59,821 nt of DNA, taken from positions 1 to 59,821 of the forward strand of contig NZ_JAALBX010000020.1 in assembly GCF_011077955.1 (NCBI RefSeq), read 5' to 3'. A program made the position numbers and the translations under genes. The DNA is from Citrobacter freundii. Lineage in GTDB: Bacteria; Pseudomonadota; Gammaproteobacteria; Enterobacterales; Enterobacteriaceae. Below the pieces are notes generated by a model. The model did no database searches, had not been told where the DNA came from, and saw only the letters and a program-made list of their open reading frames with translations. Within the stretch, counting starts at the first letter, position 1. Each line of letters begins with the position of its first letter. Below, one piece after another: positions 1 through 9,877 of the stretch.

Positions 1-71
1 GATAGGCCGGGTGTGTAAGCGCAGCGATGCGTTGAGCTAACCGGTACTAATGAGCCGTGAGGCTTAACCTT
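1..71 (+). rRNA. rrl: 23S rRNA, 3' end (partial)
   Basis: The first 71 bases match the conserved 3' terminus of enterobacterial 23S rRNA and end in GGCTTAACCTT; the rest of the gene lies before the window. With 5S following and mobB downstream, this is the position of rrnA in E. coli K-12. No tRNA gene is visible in the 23S-5S spacer or after 5S. Confidence 0.95.
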
Positions 72-177
72 ACAACGCCAGAGTGGTTTTGGTGTTGTGG
101 ATTTGAGAGAAGATTTTCAGCTTAACCGGATAAACATCTGTGGCGCTGCGCGAGCACGCGGCAGGTGGAACAGAATT

Positions 178-297
178 TGCCTGGCGGCAAGAGCGCGGTG
201 GTCCCACCTGACCCCATGCCGAACTCAGAAGTGAAACGCCGTAGCGCCGATGGTAGTGTGGGGTCTCCCCATGCGAGAGTAGGGAACTGCCAGGCAT
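178..297 (+). rRNA. rrf: 5S ribosomal RNA
   Basis: A 120-base sequence that starts TGCCTGGCGG and ends GCCAGGCAT, so the two ends pair as the 5S terminal helix. The interior is nearly identical to E. coli 5S rRNA as I recall it. It is the last gene of the rRNA operon. Confidence 0.97.
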
Positions 298-305
298 CAA
301 ACAGG

Positions 306-334
306 AAAGCCCTGCACATTTGTGCAGGGCTTTT
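306..334 (+). terminator. rRNA operon terminator
   Basis: A perfect stem (AAAGCCCTGCACA paired with TGTGCAGGGCTTT around a short T-rich loop) immediately follows 5S rRNA and runs into TTTT. This is a standard intrinsic terminator for the rRNA operon. Confidence 0.9.
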
Positions 335-363
335 CGCCGTCTGCGGTTCAGGGAATACTGCGG

Positions 364-443
364 TAACGACTTAACGACTTAACGACTTAACGACTTAACG
401 ACTTAACGACTTAACGACTTAACGACTTAACGACTTACCGGCT
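364..443. repeat. 8-bp tandem repeat, nine perfect copies plus one degenerate
   Basis: Nine head-to-tail copies of TAACGACT fill 364-435, followed by a two-mismatch copy TACCGGCT at 436-443. The array is intergenic, between the rRNA terminator and the 3' end of mobB. The 8-bp unit cannot keep a reading frame, so copy number should not alter a protein. Such an array is expected to vary in copy number by slippage. No function is evident. Confidence 0.97.
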
Positions 444-486
444 TCAGGACCGGACCGGCGACAGACCACCCGGCCCCCACCCTCAT

Positions 487-1017
487 TCAGCCCATCATCC
501 CGTATTCCCGCTGCTTCCTGAGCCACTGCGCGACAAAGCCAGCCACCTGATGCACATCGTTAATATCCAGCACCGGCAGGGTATGAGTGATGCGGATATC
601 GGTGACCAGAGCAAGGGTATGCTCATCGCACACAAGCTCGTCAGCAGTACGGCCCGTTCCCTCCCTGAACAGGAGCAGTTTTGGTATCGCCTCATGTTTG
701 AAGCCTTCCACCAGAATAATATCGAGCGTACGACCGTCCATCCGGCTGGCCAGATAATACAGATCGGGCGGATCCTCATTCGGCGTTTCGGTCATCAGCG
801 CCCAGCGCTGCGCGCTGGCCACAAGCGTCTGGTACGCGCCTGCTTTGCGTAGTTCATAACTGTCCTTGCCAGGCTTATCGACATCCATATTATGGTGGGT
901 ATGTTTGATGAGTCCGGTTCGGATACCTTGCTCATTCAGCGCCGGGATCAGTTTTTTGAGCAGCGTCGTCTTACCGGTGCCGCTCCATCCAACTATGCCA
1001 AGTAGTGGGGTCATCAT
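487..1017 (-). CDS. mobB: Molybdopterin-guanine dinucleotide biosynthesis adapter protein MobB
   Basis: A 176-residue GTP-binding protein of the MobB family that assists MobA in attaching GMP to molybdopterin. The N-terminus holds a P-loop, GWSGTGKTT, at about residues 9-17, followed by KHTHH and [15 protein letters not shown], both typical of MobB; VEGFKHE lies near residue 105. The start ATG overlaps the mobA stop in an ATGA, so the two are translationally coupled in a mobAB operon. A second ATG follows directly, so the start could be one codon later. Length agrees with the K-12 protein (about 175). MobB is dispensable in E. coli, so its role here is accessory by analogy. Confidence 0.93.
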   Translation of the reverse strand: MMTPLLGIVGWSGTGKTTLLKKLIPALNEQGIRTGLIKHTHHNMDVDKPGKDSYELRKAGAYQTLVASAQRWALMTETPNEDPPDLYYLASRMDGRTLDIILVEGFKHEAIPKLLLFREGTGRTADELVCDEHTLALVTDIRITHTLPVLDINDVHQVAGFVAQWLRKQREYGMMG

Positions 1018-1586
1018 TTATCCTGCCAGTGTGCCAGATCGTCGGGGGTGTTCACGTTTGCAAAGTGATGCGCGCTATCCTCAAACAAGACGGCGTGGCC
1101 GCCTGTTTGGCGCAGGAACACCATCACACGCCGCTCTCCACTCAGTAAATAGGCTTCCAGCAATGGAAGCACGCGTCGATTAATCAGCGCAATCGTAGGA
1201 TGATCGCGATGCGTATCGTTAACCCAGGCCGCCGGCGCATCGCCAATTCCTGCCTGTAGACGTGACACAACCGTGGAAGGAACGTTGGGCGTATCGCAAG
1301 GGCAAAAAACAAACCAGGTACTGTCGACAGATTGCATGACTGACAGCATCCCTGCCAGCGGCCCCGGAAAATTCGCCAGCGTATCAGGAATGACGGGAAA
1401 ACCGCTTTGTTGATACTCTTCTATATTCCGGTTCGCGCTTATCACAAGCGTATCCACCTGCGGTAAAAGGCTGGATGCTACGTGCTGCCATAAGGGTTTG
1501 CCATTAAGTTGCAACAAGCCTTTATCCTGCCCGCCCATGCGCGAAGCTCGTCCACCTGCCAGTACAACACCCGTTACATTCGTCAA
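1014..1586 (-). CDS. mobA: Molybdenum cofactor guanylyltransferase MobA
   Basis: This 190-residue nucleotidyltransferase transfers GMP from GTP to Mo-molybdopterin to make the bis-MGD cofactor of DMSO-reductase-type enzymes. The N-terminal signature [21 protein letters not shown], the GTP-binding loop with its conserved Gly-Gly and Lys, sits at residues 8-28. PGPLAG near residue 75 and the DTPNVP acidic site near 100 fit the family. It is the first gene of the two-gene operon with mobB, overlapping it by four bases. The divergent gene yihD starts 68 bases away, so the short spacer must hold both promoters. Confidence 0.95.
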   Translation of the reverse strand: MTNVTGVVLAGGRASRMGGQDKGLLQLNGKPLWQHVASSLLPQVDTLVISANRNIEEYQQSGFPVIPDTLANFPGPLAGMLSVMQSVDSTWFVFCPCDTPNVPSTVVSRLQAGIGDAPAAWVNDTHRDHPTIALINRRVLPLLEAYLLSGERRVMVFLRQTGGHAVLFEDSAHHFANVNTPDDLAHWQDK

Positions 1587-1654
1587 AAATATCGCCTCTT
1601 TTAATGTGGGTTTGACCCTGCTAACGTGTCTTTCTCAAAGAAAGGAGCGCCATT

Positions 1655-1924
1655 ATGAAATGCAAACGCCTGAATGAAGTTATTGAGTTACTTCAGCCTG
1701 CCTGGCAAAAAGAACCAGATCTGAATTTGCTGCAATTTTTACAAAAACTGGCTAAGGAGTCAGGTTTTACCGGCGATCTGGTCGATCTCACTGATGATAT
1801 TTTGATATACCACCTGAAAATGCGCGATTCCGCAAAGGACGAAGCTATCCCGGGTTTGAAAAAAGATTACGAAGAAGACTTCAAAACCGCGTTATTACGG
1901 GCCCGAGGCGTAATAAAAGAGTAA
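1655..1924 (+). CDS. yihD: Conserved small protein YihD
   Basis: An 89-residue protein matching the YihD (DUF1040) family, found next to mobA and srkA in enterobacteria. It is acidic, has no signal peptide or membrane segment, and is probably a small helical cytoplasmic protein. The start is supported by AAAGGAG seven bases before the ATG. In E. coli the gene shares a transcription unit with srkA and dsbA in part. No biochemical function is established that I know of, and none can be read from the sequence. Confidence 0.9.
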   Translation: MKCKRLNEVIELLQPAWQKEPDLNLLQFLQKLAKESGFTGDLVDLTDDILIYHLKMRDSAKDEAIPGLKKDYEEDFKTALLRARGVIKE

Positions 1925-1999
1925 AAGCATGTAAGCGAAGCCAACAGCACGCCTGTGAAATGATATTCTGAAGTATTGGTCGTGTTTTTGGATTATGGA

Positions 2000-2986
2000 A
2001 TGACAGATAACGCTTTTACTTTCCAGACGTTACACCCGGACATCATAATGGATGCGCTGTTTGAACAAGGCATTCGCGTTGATTCCGGGTTAACGCCCCT
2101 GAATAGCTATGAAAATCGCGTTTACCAGTTTCAGGATGAAGATCGTAAGCGCTATGTCGTTAAATTCTATCGTCCGCAGCGGTGGACGAACGAGCAGATC
2201 CTTGAAGAGCATGAATTTGCGCTGGAATTAGCGGCGGATGAAATTCCCTTAGCGGCCCCTCTGATACTTAACGGCACCTCATTACCTGTATATCAGGGAT
2301 ATCGGTTTGCTGTGTTTCCAAGTTTGGGTGGGCGACAATATGAAACGGATAACCTTGATCAGATGGAGTGGGTCGGACGTTATCTTGGCCGCATTCATCA
2401 GACAGGATATCGTTCCCGCTTTCAGCATCGCCCAACGATTGGGATCGATGAATATCTTATTGAGCCTCGCGCTTTACTGGAAACATCATCGCTTATCCCC
2501 GCAGCATTAAAAGGGGCTTTCCTTAAAGCGACAGATGCTTTAATTGCCGCGGTAAATGCCCGATGGGACAATAGCGCTGATACGCTACGCTTACACGGTG
2601 ACTGTCATCCCGGCAATATTCTCTGGCGTGATGGTCCGTTATTTGTGGATCTTGACGATGCGCGCAATGGCCCCGCCGTTCAAGATTTATGGATGCTATT
2701 AAACGGTGATAAAGCTGAACAGCGCATGCAGCTTGAGACTATCATCGAGGCTTACGAAGAATTTACCCCGTTTAACGTAAGCGAGCTGGCATTAATTGAA
2801 CCGTTACGCGCGATGCGTATGGTTTATTACCTGGCGTGGTTAATTCGACGCTGGGAAGATCCTGCGTTTCCCCGTAATTTTCCCTGGTTGACGGAGGAAG
2901 ATTACTGGCGCAGGCAAACGGCAACGTTTCATGAACAAGTGCGGGTTCTTAATGAGCCTCCATTGCAATTAACGCCAATGTATTAA
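2000..2986 (+). CDS. srkA: Stress response kinase A (Cpx-associated Ser/Thr kinase)
   Basis: A 328-residue APH/ChoK-fold protein kinase (SrkA, formerly RdoA/YihE). In E. coli it is induced by the Cpx envelope-stress system and protects cells under stress, in part against MazF-dependent death. The catalytic loop [12 protein letters not shown] and the metal-binding [10 protein letters not shown] are present at about residues 197-225. The ATG at 2000 gives the same length and N-terminus (TFQTLHPD) as K-12 SrkA; a TTG eight codons upstream is open but unnecessary. dsbA follows after 28 bases, so the two are probably co-transcribed, linking the kinase to a periplasmic folding factor. Confidence 0.95.
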   Translation: MTDNAFTFQTLHPDIIMDALFEQGIRVDSGLTPLNSYENRVYQFQDEDRKRYVVKFYRPQRWTNEQILEEHEFALELAADEIPLAAPLILNGTSLPVYQGYRFAVFPSLGGRQYETDNLDQMEWVGRYLGRIHQTGYRSRFQHRPTIGIDEYLIEPRALLETSSLIPAALKGAFLKATDALIAAVNARWDNSADTLRLHGDCHPGNILWRDGPLFVDLDDARNGPAVQDLWMLLNGDKAEQRMQLETIIEAYEEFTPFNVSELALIEPLRAMRMVYYLAWLIRRWEDPAFPRNFPWLTEEDYWRRQTATFHEQVRVLNEPPLQLTPMY

Positions 2987-3014
2987 TCTTGTAATATTCA
3001 GGAGAGAGTTGAAG

Positions 3015-3638
3015 ATGAAAAAAGTATTACTGGCGCTGGCGGGTATGATTCTGGCATTTAGCGCAACAGCTGCCCAAATCACCGACGGCAAACAGTACAT
3101 TACGCTTGAAAAACCCGTTGCCGGTGAACCGCAAGTGCTTGAGTTTTTCTCATTCTACTGCCCCCACTGCTATGAGTTTGAAGAAGTGTTCCACATTTCT
3201 GATAACGTGAAGAAGAAATTGCCGCAAGGCATCAAGATGACCAAGTATCACGTCGAATTCCTGGGACCATTGGGTAAAGATTTAACCCAGGCCTGGGCTG
3301 TCGCCATCGCGCTTGGCGTTGAAGATAAAATCACCGCGCCAATGTTTACTGCCGTACAAAAAACGCAAACTGTGCAGACAGTAGCGGACATTCGCGACGT
3401 GTTTATTAAAGCAGGCGTGAAACCTGAAGAATACGATGCCGCGTGGAATAGCTTCGTAGTGAAATCACTTGTGGCACAGCAGGAAAAAGCGGCGGCCGAT
3501 CTTCAACTGCGTGGCGTTCCGGCGATGTATGTTAACGGCACCTACCAGATTAATCCGCAGGGCATGGATACTAGCAATATGGATACGTTGGTCCAACAAT
3601 ATGTCGACACCATAAAATTCCTGATTGAGAAAAAATAA
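3015..3638 (+). CDS. dsbA: Thiol:disulfide interchange protein DsbA
   Basis: The periplasmic oxidant that introduces disulfide bonds into exported proteins; DsbB re-oxidises it. The 207-residue precursor has a Sec signal peptide (residues 1-19, ending ATA), the CPHC active site at Cys49 and Cys52 (Cys30/33 of the mature form), and the cis-proline loop GVPAM near residue 170. The ATG at 3015 follows CAGGAGAG with good spacing. DsbA folds pilus chaperones and usher domains, so the fimbrial products in this window, whose pilins each carry two cysteines, are likely clients. The sequence differs from remembered E. coli and Salmonella DsbA at many surface positions. Confidence 0.97.
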   Translation: MKKVLLALAGMILAFSATAAQITDGKQYITLEKPVAGEPQVLEFFSFYCPHCYEFEEVFHISDNVKKKLPQGIKMTKYHVEFLGPLGKDLTQAWAVAIALGVEDKITAPMFTAVQKTQTVQTVADIRDVFIKAGVKPEEYDAAWNSFVVKSLVAQQEKAAADLQLRGVPAMYVNGTYQINPQGMDTSNMDTLVQQYVDTIKFLIEKK

Positions 3639-3655
3639 TCACCAATCGGGATGTG

Positions 3656-3683
3656 AAAAAGCCGGTCAGTGACCGGCTTTTTT
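3656..3683 (+). terminator. Bidirectional terminator between dsbA and yihG
   Basis: AAGCCGGTC pairs with GACCGGCTT around AGT-type loop bases, with an A-run before and a T-run after, so it can end transcription from both sides. The stop codon of the convergent yihG (3666-3668) lies inside the stem. Confidence 0.88.
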
Positions 3684-4589
3684 GTGACTGAATTTTATGT
3701 CGTTAAGAAGGGCGTCTTTCTCATACCACACCCCATTAAGCCAGCGTTGAAACTGACGTTTAAAGTTTTTGTCATTCACATAATCGCCATGCAGTTCTTC
3801 CGTCACGGGCAACAGCTCAATACGCACCACAATGCGGGTTAATTTGCCGCTGAGCATGTCGTGGAATGGCGTTGCGTTATTTTGTGGATAACACAGCGTC
3901 ACGTTAAGCATCTTATCGAATTGCGCGCCAAGCACATCAATCGCCATCGCAATACCTGCCGCTTTAGGCATCAGTAAATGCCTGAAAGGCGAATGTAATT
4001 GCTGTTTTTTCTCTTCGGTAAACCGCGAGCCTTCAACGAAATTGACGATAGTCGTGGGATGAAGGCGAAATTTTTCACACGAACGACGCGTCGTTTCGAC
4101 ATCCTTTCCACGGCGTTCTGGATGACGCAATAAATATCCACGCGAATAGCGGCGCATAAATGGCATATCCAGCGCCCAGCAGGCCAATCCCATAAAAGGT
4201 ATGTAAGCGAGCTGTTGTTTGAGAAAATATTTATTCATGGGGATGTGCTTACGAAACAGGACACACAAAACAACAATGTCAGCCCAACTGGTGTGATTAC
4301 AAATCAGCAAATACCAATTTTTTTTATTCAGCCCTTCGAGTCCTTCAACATCCCACGTTAAATGCGGATTAAGTTTTAACAGTATGGCCAGACCTTCGCA
4401 CCAGCAATACATCATAAAATTACTGAAGACGGAAATGGCGCGCCAGGCAGGCGCGAAAGGCAATAATAGCTTTACTACTCCGGCAAAAATGATTGGGATG
4501 GAGCAAAAAACGGTCACTAAAATAGTCAGAGCGATACTTAAAAACAGCGTTATCGCAGCAATAAATTTCGACATAATGATTTTATTCAT
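3666..4589 (-). CDS. yihG: PlsC-family acyltransferase YihG
   Basis: A 307-residue inner-membrane acyltransferase related to lysophosphatidic acid acyltransferase PlsC. Two hydrophobic stretches occupy about residues 10-45. The catalytic HX4D motif appears as NHTSWADI near residues 98-105, and the substrate-binding FVEGSRF near residue 185. Work on the E. coli protein suggests it adds particular fatty acids to membrane phospholipids; an old report that YihG is a poly(A) polymerase is generally considered wrong. The gene is monocistronic and convergent with dsbA, and its 3' end overlaps the shared terminator. It diverges from polA. Confidence 0.92.
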   Translation of the reverse strand: MNKIIMSKFIAAITLFLSIALTILVTVFCSIPIIFAGVVKLLLPFAPAWRAISVFSNFMMYCWCEGLAILLKLNPHLTWDVEGLEGLNKKNWYLLICNHTSWADIVVLCVLFRKHIPMNKYFLKQQLAYIPFMGLACWALDMPFMRRYSRGYLLRHPERRGKDVETTRRSCEKFRLHPTTIVNFVEGSRFTEEKKQQLHSPFRHLLMPKAAGIAMAIDVLGAQFDKMLNVTLCYPQNNATPFHDMLSGKLTRIVVRIELLPVTEELHGDYVNDKNFKRQFQRWLNGVWYEKDALLNDIKFSHKKAGH

Positions 4590-4737
4590 GAAGTTATCGG
4601 AAACGGTACGCTGTAAATGCGTGCCTGCGGGGATTTTAACAGAAATCGCCTTTTCAAAACGTATCGAAACGTGGTGCTTATTGGCTTCGCTGAAACTGGT
4701 GGATTTCTCAGAGATTTACCCAGGACGGCAATATTTT

Positions 4738-4746
4738 ATATCCACA
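4738..4746 (+). promoter_or_regulatory. Near-consensus DnaA box (one mismatch)
   Basis: ATATCCACA differs from the strong DnaA box TTATCCACA only at the first base. It lies in the 423-bp yihG-polA spacer, upstream of the perfect box at 4880. No gene is seen in this spacer; it is A+T-rich and holds the polA and yihG promoters. Confidence 0.5.
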
Positions 4747-4879
4747 ATTAGTGCTTCATTAAGGAAGAAATATCGCAGATCATTTTTTTATGATAACTAT
4801 ATGAAAAGCATACGTTTTAATAATTTACTGCACGTTGATTTTTCTGGCGTATATATTATTAAAAGTTTTGTGCACACAC

Positions 4880-4888
4880 TTATCCACA
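4880..4888 (+). promoter_or_regulatory. DnaA box upstream of polA
   Basis: A perfect consensus box, TTATCCACA, sits about 125 bp before the polA start codon. DnaA has been reported to stimulate polA expression in E. coli, so this box is a credible regulatory site, not a chance match. Confidence 0.7.
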
Positions 4889-5012
4889 GGTTGATCATGC
4901 GTGCAACCTCGAAGATCGCTAATTGTTTCATAGATCTTGGGTCGAAAACTTCATATTCCTTTGCCAGCTATGGCATCCTTTAGGGATAACTCAAACATCA
5001 GGCACGGACATT

Positions 5013-7799
5013 ATGGTTCAGATTCCAGAAAATCCCCTTATCCTCGTTGATGGCTCTTCTTACCTGTACCGGGCATATCATGCCTTTCCACCGCTTACTA
5101 ATAGCGCAGGCGAGCCAACCGGGGCAATGTACGGCGTACTCAATATGCTGCGTAGCCTGTTGATGCAGTATCAACCTACTCATGCGGCGGTGGTTTTTGA
5201 TGCTAAAGGCAAAACATTTCGCGATGAACTGTTTGAGCATTACAAATCGCATCGTCCGCCCATGCCTGACGATCTCAGGGCGCAAATTGAGCCGCTGCAC
5301 GCCATGGTAAAAGCCATGGGGTTGCCGTTACTGGCCGTCTCTGGCGTAGAAGCGGACGACGTTATCGGTACGCTGGCGCGTGAAGCGGAGAAGGCAGGTC
5401 GACCGGTGCTTATCAGTACCGGCGATAAAGACATGGCCCAGCTCGTCACACCGAATATTACCCTTATCAATACCATGACCAATACTATTCTTGGTCCTGA
5501 AGAGGTGGTAACAAAATACGGCGTTCCGCCATCCTTGATTATCGACTTCCTGGCGCTGATGGGCGACTCGTCGGATAACATTCCGGGTGTACCGGGCGTG
5601 GGTGAGAAAACAGCCCAGGGGCTGCTGCAAGGTCTGGGCGGCCTTGATACGCTTTTTGCAGAACCGGAAAAAATCGCCAGCCTGAGCTTCAGAGGCGCTA
5701 AGACCATGGCCACTAAGCTTGCCGACCACAAAGAGGTGGCTTATCTCTCTTATCAGCTTGCCACCATTAAAACCGATGTGGAGCTTGAGCTGACGTGCGA
5801 TCAGCTGGAAGTGAAACAGCCCGCAGCCGATGAGCTGGTGGATTTGTTTAAAAAGTACGAATTTAAGCGCTGGACCGCTGATGTCGAAGCCGGTAAATGG
5901 CTACAGGCGAAGGGCGCGAAGCCAGCGGCGAAACCGCTGGAAGCTATTGTGGTCAGTGAAGAGCCGGATGAACCTGCGGTTGCGCTCTCTTATGAACAGT
6001 ACGTCACTATTCTTGATGAGCCAACGCTCATCGAATGGATAACTCGTCTCGAAAAAGCGTCTGTATTCGCGTTTGACACCGAAACAGACAGTCTGGACAA
6101 CCACTCCGCACGGCTGGTAGGGCTTTCTTTTGCAACCGAACCAGGCGTCGCCGCTTATGTACCGGTCGCGCACGATTATATTGACGCGCCGGAGCAACTC
6201 TCCTGCGAGCGAGTTCTGGAATTGCTCAAGCCTCTGCTCGAGAGCGAAAGCGCACGCAAAGTAGGGCAAAACCTTAAGTACGATCGCGGCGTACTGCAAA
6301 ATTACGGTATTGAACTGCGCGGTATCGCTTTTGATACCATGCTTGAGTCTTACATGCTCGATAGCGTTGCCGGTCGCCATGATATGGACAGCCTGTCCGA
6401 TCGCTGGCTGAAACATAAGACCATTACTTTTGAAGAAATCGCCGGGAAAGGTAAAAACCAGCTGACCTTCAACCAGATTGCGTTAGAAGAGGCAGGACGC
6501 TACGCCGCAGAAGACGCGGATGTCACATTGCAGCTTCATCTGCGGATGTGGCCGAAGCTTGAGAAACAAGAAGGGCCGCGTCACGTCTTCGAGACCATTG
6601 AAATGCCGCTGGTGCCGGTGCTGTCGCGCGTGGAGCGTAACGGCGTCAAAATCGATCCGGCGGTGTTGCACCGTCATTCTGAAGAACTCACGTTGCGCCT
6701 TGCTGAGCTTGAGCAAAAGGCCCATGAGATTGCGGGCGAGCCGTTTAACCTCTCCTCCACGAAACAGCTGCAAAATATTCTGTTTGAAAAGCAGGGTATT
6801 AAGCCGCTGAAGAAAACCCCTGGCGGCGCGCCGTCCACCTCTGAAGAGGTGCTGGAAGAGCTGGCGCTTGACTATCCGCTGCCAAAAGTGATTCTGCAAT
6901 ATCGTGGTCTGGCAAAGCTCAAATCCACGTATACCGATAAACTGCCGTTGATGATTAACCCGAAAACCGGGCGCGTGCACACGTCCTATCATCAGGCGGT
7001 TACCGCCACTGGCCGTCTTTCTTCTACCGATCCGAACCTGCAAAATATTCCGGTTCGTAACGAAGAAGGGCGCAGAATTCGCCAGGCGTTTATCGCGCCG
7101 GACGATTACGTCATTATGTCTGCGGACTACTCGCAAATTGAGTTGCGGATCATGGCGCACCTCTCTCGCGATAAAGGCCTGTTAACCGCCTTTGCCGAAG
7201 GTAAGGATATTCACCGTGCCACCGCCGCGGAAGTCTTTGGCTTGCCGTTAGAGAGCGTATCTGGCGAACAGCGCCGTAGCGCTAAAGCCATTAACTTCGG
7301 CCTGATATACGGCATGAGCGCCTTTGGGTTGTCGCGTCAGCTCAATATTCCGCGCAAAGAGTCGCAGAAATATATGGATCTCTACTTCGAGCGCTACCCT
7401 GGAGTTCGTGAGTATATGGATCGCACCCGCCAGCAGGCGAAAGAGCAGGGCTACGTTGAGACGCTTGACGGGCGCCGTCTGTACCTTCCGGACATCAAAT
7501 CCAGCAACGCCGCCCGCCGTGCCGGTGCCGAACGCGCAGCCATCAACGCGCCGATGCAGGGCACCGCAGCGGACATTATCAAACGCGCCATGATTGCCGT
7601 AGACGCCTGGCTTGAGAAAGAGCAGCCACGCGTAAAACTGATCATGCAGGTTCACGATGAACTGGTGTTTGAAGTGCATAAAGATGACGTCGCGGCGGTA
7701 TCAGAAAAGGTCCATGAGCTTATGGAAAACAGCATGGCGCTGGATGTTCCGTTGCTGGTGGAAGTGGGGAGTGGTGAAAACTGGGATCAGGCGCACTAA
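5013..7799 (+). CDS. polA: DNA polymerase I
   Basis: A 928-residue polymerase for Okazaki-fragment maturation and repair synthesis. Domains in order: 5'-3' exonuclease (about 1-320, with [27 protein letters not shown] and GDKDMAQLV), 3'-5' exonuclease (about 325-515, with [11 protein letters not shown]) and polymerase (about 520-928). Polymerase motif A is DYSQIELRI, motif [15 protein letters not shown] and motif C VHDELV. The ATG at 5013 gives exactly the K-12 length; the frame is open further upstream but there is no reason to extend it. Upstream DnaA boxes suggest replication-linked control, and the Spot 42 gene follows as in E. coli. Confidence 0.98.
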   Translation: MVQIPENPLILVDGSSYLYRAYHAFPPLTNSAGEPTGAMYGVLNMLRSLLMQYQPTHAAVVFDAKGKTFRDELFEHYKSHRPPMPDDLRAQIEPLHAMVKAMGLPLLAVSGVEADDVIGTLAREAEKAGRPVLISTGDKDMAQLVTPNITLINTMTNTILGPEEVVTKYGVPPSLIIDFLALMGDSSDNIPGVPGVGEKTAQGLLQGLGGLDTLFAEPEKIASLSFRGAKTMATKLADHKEVAYLSYQLATIKTDVELELTCDQLEVKQPAADELVDLFKKYEFKRWTADVEAGKWLQAKGAKPAAKPLEAIVVSEEPDEPAVALSYEQYVTILDEPTLIEWITRLEKASVFAFDTETDSLDNHSARLVGLSFATEPGVAAYVPVAHDYIDAPEQLSCERVLELLKPLLESESARKVGQNLKYDRGVLQNYGIELRGIAFDTMLESYMLDSVAGRHDMDSLSDRWLKHKTITFEEIAGKGKNQLTFNQIALEEAGRYAAEDADVTLQLHLRMWPKLEKQEGPRHVFETIEMPLVPVLSRVERNGVKIDPAVLHRHSEELTLRLAELEQKAHEIAGEPFNLSSTKQLQNILFEKQGIKPLKKTPGGAPSTSEEVLEELALDYPLPKVILQYRGLAKLKSTYTDKLPLMINPKTGRVHTSYHQAVTATGRLSSTDPNLQNIPVRNEEGRRIRQAFIAPDDYVIMSADYSQIELRIMAHLSRDKGLLTAFAEGKDIHRATAAEVFGLPLESVSGEQRRSAKAINFGLIYGMSAFGLSRQLNIPRKESQKYMDLYFERYPGVREYMDRTRQQAKEQGYVETLDGRRLYLPDIKSSNAARRAGAERAAINAPMQGTAADIIKRAMIAVDAWLEKEQPRVKLIMQVHDELVFEVHKDDVAAVSEKVHELMENSMALDVPLLVEVGSGENWDQAH

Positions 7800-7826
7800 C
7801 AAAATCGCTACAAAGTCATTTTTCTG

Positions 7827-7855
7827 TAACTTAGCAACATAAGTTATCGCTTTTT
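7827..7855 (+). terminator. Weak terminator after polA
   Basis: TAACTT (7827-7832) can pair with AAGTTA (7841-7846), followed by TCGC and five T residues. The stem is short, so termination would be partial at best. Confidence 0.4.
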
Positions 7856-7945
7856 GTGATGGCGCTTTGAATTCAGAATGTAAAGATTGAAAAAAAATTA
7901 CAAAAATACTTTGTAGCATACAAAAAAGGTAGTAGAGTTATCCGC

Positions 7946-8056
7946 GTAGGGTACAGAGGTAAGATGTTCTATCTTTCAGACCTTTTACTTCACGTAATCG
8001 GATTTGGCTGAATATTTAGCCGCCCCAGTCATCTAATGACTGGGGCGTTTTTTATT
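7946..8056 (+). ncRNA. spf: Spot 42 small RNA
   Basis: The sequence starting GTAGGGTACAGAGGTAAGATG matches the 5' end of Spot 42, a Hfq-dependent RNA that represses catabolic genes such as galK when glucose is present. The RNA ends in a strong hairpin (GCCCCAGTCA with TGACTGGGGC) and a T-run at 8049-8053. The 3' hairpin loop and the preceding T-run each differ by about one base from K-12. In E. coli, cAMP-CRP represses the gene; TGTGATGGCGC at 7855 upstream could be part of a CRP site. The position between polA and engB is conserved. Confidence 0.95.
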
Positions 8057-8103
8057 GTCCAAAGAAAAGTTTTCAAACGCACGGGATGGCCCCGTACGGC
8101 TGA

Positions 8104-8739
8104 TTATTCCCCGCCCAGCATCTCTTCGGTAACTGGCGTCAGATCGCTAAACCAGCTATCCAGTTTTTGGCGCAGCTTATCGACACCAATTTTCTTCAGT
8201 GATGAAAAGGCTTCTACCTGCACGTCGCCGTTAAAGGCGAGCACCGCTTCACGCACCATAGCCAGTTGCGCCTTACGCGCGCCGCTCGCAAGCTTATCGG
8301 CCTTTGTCAGCAGTACCAGAACCTCGATTTGGCTCTCAACGGCCCAGTGAATCATTTGCTGATCCAGATCTTTAAGCGGATGACGGATATCCATCAGCAC
8401 GACCAGGCCTTGCAGGCACTGACGAGCATGTAAATATTCAGCCAGGGCGCGCTGCCATTTAAGCTTCATCTCTTCAGGTACTTCAGCGTAGCCGTAGCCC
8501 GGCAGGTCCACCAGGCGTTTCCCTTCCGCAACCTGAAACAGGTTAATGAGCTGCGTACGGCCAGGCGTTTTACTGGTTCTGGCCAGGCTTTTTTGGTTGG
8601 TTAAGGTGTTAAGCGCACTTGATTTCCCTGCGTTCGAGCGGCCTGCGAAAGCCACTTCAATGCCGGTATCGGAAGGCAAGTGGCGAATATCAGGCGCACT
8701 GATCACAAAATGCGTCTGTTGATAGTTCCAGTTAGTCAA
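8104..8739 (-). CDS. engB: Ribosome biogenesis GTPase EngB (YihA/YsxC)
   Basis: A 211-residue TRAFAC-class GTPase essential for late 50S assembly in E. coli. GTPase motifs in order: G1 GRSNAGKSS (about residues 33-41), G3 DLPGYG (near 80), G4 TKADK (near 146) and G5 SSLKK. The gene is transcribed away from CsrC and toward Spot 42; the Spot 42 terminator hairpin can also end this transcript. A neighbouring protein, YihI, regulates a different ribosomal GTPase (Der), so this short segment is rich in ribosome-assembly functions. Confidence 0.95.
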   Translation of the reverse strand: MTNWNYQQTHFVISAPDIRHLPSDTGIEVAFAGRSNAGKSSALNTLTNQKSLARTSKTPGRTQLINLFQVAEGKRLVDLPGYGYAEVPEEMKLKWQRALAEYLHARQCLQGLVVLMDIRHPLKDLDQQMIHWAVESQIEVLVLLTKADKLASGARKAQLAMVREAVLAFNGDVQVEAFSSLKKIGVDKLRQKLDSWFSDLTPVTEEMLGGE

Positions 8740-8994
8740 AGGTCGTCTCCATCAGGACAAGCGATGGGGGGATTATACCTGAAGCCCTGCCAAAGGCGGG
8801 GTTCTTAAATCTCTGCTTACGTGATATTCCCGGTGCGTTGTAAGAGATTGCCGCTTTAAACTATGGGAAATGCTGAGATTATTCCTGGGTGAAGCTGATA
8901 TAAAACTTTATAAATCATGTGGATATTATCCAGGACCACTCTTAAAAATAGTAGATTTACGCGCTGATGACTTGTGCCGACATTTCAAAACGGT

Positions 8995-9214
8995 AAAGTA
9001 AGCAACGCGAGCCAGGAGGCTCAGGAGCAGGGTTAAGGAACGTCAGGCTGACGAAAAACAGGATCCGGCTGGAGAGCCAGCGTCTTAAGACGCAAAAGGA
9101 CAAGGACACACACGGAGCGTTGTTTGCTAAAGGAAAGACAGGGTGGTCGGGAGCGCGTAAGGAAGAGGCTCAGTGTTAAGAAAAAAGGCGACAGCAAAAC
9201 TGTCGCCTTTTTTC
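8995..9214 (+). ncRNA. csrC: CsrC regulatory RNA (CsrA sponge)
   Basis: Between engB and yihI, the csrC position in E. coli, there is a non-coding stretch dense in GGA motifs. I count eleven, at 9015, 9024, 9037, 9061, 9071, 9098, 9104, 9114, 9132, 9150 and 9161. It ends in the hairpin GGCGACAG/CTGTCGCC plus a T-run (9181-9213), closely like the K-12 csrC terminator. Several GGAs sit in short hairpin loops, for example GAGCCAGGAGGCTC. CsrC titrates CsrA away from its mRNA targets. The 5' end is estimated; by the E. coli length (about 245 nt) it could begin near 8970. Confidence 0.85.
9179..9214 (+). terminator. CsrC intrinsic terminator
   Basis: GGCGACAG pairs with CTGTCGCC around CAAAA-type loop bases, flanked by six A residues before and TTTTTTC after. 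It is the 3' end of CsrC. Confidence 0.9.
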
Positions 9215-9360
9215 TTTTCTTCCTTTCTGATAGATTCCGCCGCAATTCTCGCCATCATAAATAAATTGTCTCTCACATATCGCTTAATTACCCGCTATCA
9301 GAGAGGCAGCTTGAAGTATGATGCTTATACTTTTGTAAAACGGCTTAAGACGACCCTGAT

Positions 9361-9867
9361 ATGAAGCAACCAACCTCCAAACGCCCTGCGAAAGCGCATC
9401 GTAAAACGCGCGAAGAACTTGACCAGGAAGGGCGCGAACGTAAGCGCCAGAAAAAACACAGCGGTCATGCGGCAGGCAGCCGCGCATCCGGCGTCGCGGG
9501 TGAGGCTAAAAACGCACGCGCCAGCCAGAAAAAAGATCCGCGTATCGGCAGTAAAACCCCCATTCCTTTGGGCGTAACAGAAGCGCCCGTTACCAAGCAG
9601 CAGAAACCGAAGAGTGAGAAGAAACCTATGCTTTCACCGCAGGCTGAACTGGATATGCTGGAAAACGACGAGCGTCTGGATGGATTGCTGGAGCGTCTTG
9701 AAGAGGGTGAAACCTTAAGTAAAGCCGATCAGGAATGGGTAGACGCAAAACTGGATCGTATTGATGCGCTGATGCAGCAGTTGGGGCTTTCGTGGGATGA
9801 TGAAGAAGACGAAGAAGAGGAAAACCGCGGCGATGATCTGATGCGTCTGCTCAAGGGCGGCAACTAA
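9361..9867 (+). CDS. yihI: Der GTPase-activating protein YihI
   Basis: A 168-residue, highly charged cytoplasmic protein. In E. coli, YihI stimulates GTP hydrolysis by the ribosome-assembly GTPase Der (EngA) and thereby tempers 50S maturation. The N-terminal half is basic and likely disordered (many KK, RKR and GS runs, residues 1-90). The C-terminal half is acidic and helical, with [21 protein letters not shown] near residue 100 and a DDEEDEEEE patch near 155. It is followed after 10 bases by a small membrane ORF and then hemN. No clear Shine-Dalgarno sequence precedes the ATG. Confidence 0.93.
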   Translation: MKQPTSKRPAKAHRKTREELDQEGRERKRQKKHSGHAAGSRASGVAGEAKNARASQKKDPRIGSKTPIPLGVTEAPVTKQQKPKSEKKPMLSPQAELDMLENDERLDGLLERLEEGETLSKADQEWVDAKLDRIDALMQQLGLSWDDEEDEEEENRGDDLMRLLKGGN

Positions 9868-9877
9868 TCGACATGCC

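Noticed and set aside
165-374. Open frames across the 5S rRNA gene
   Set aside because: The sequence is 5S rRNA and its terminator; translation is not expected.
361-443. CRISPR array at the octamer repeat
   Set aside because: The unit is 8 bp with no spacers between copies; it is a simple tandem repeat.
4384-4983. A 199-codon plus-strand frame opposite the yihG start and across the polA leader
   Set aside because: Half is antisense to yihG and the rest is A+T-rich promoter sequence with no recognisable protein features.
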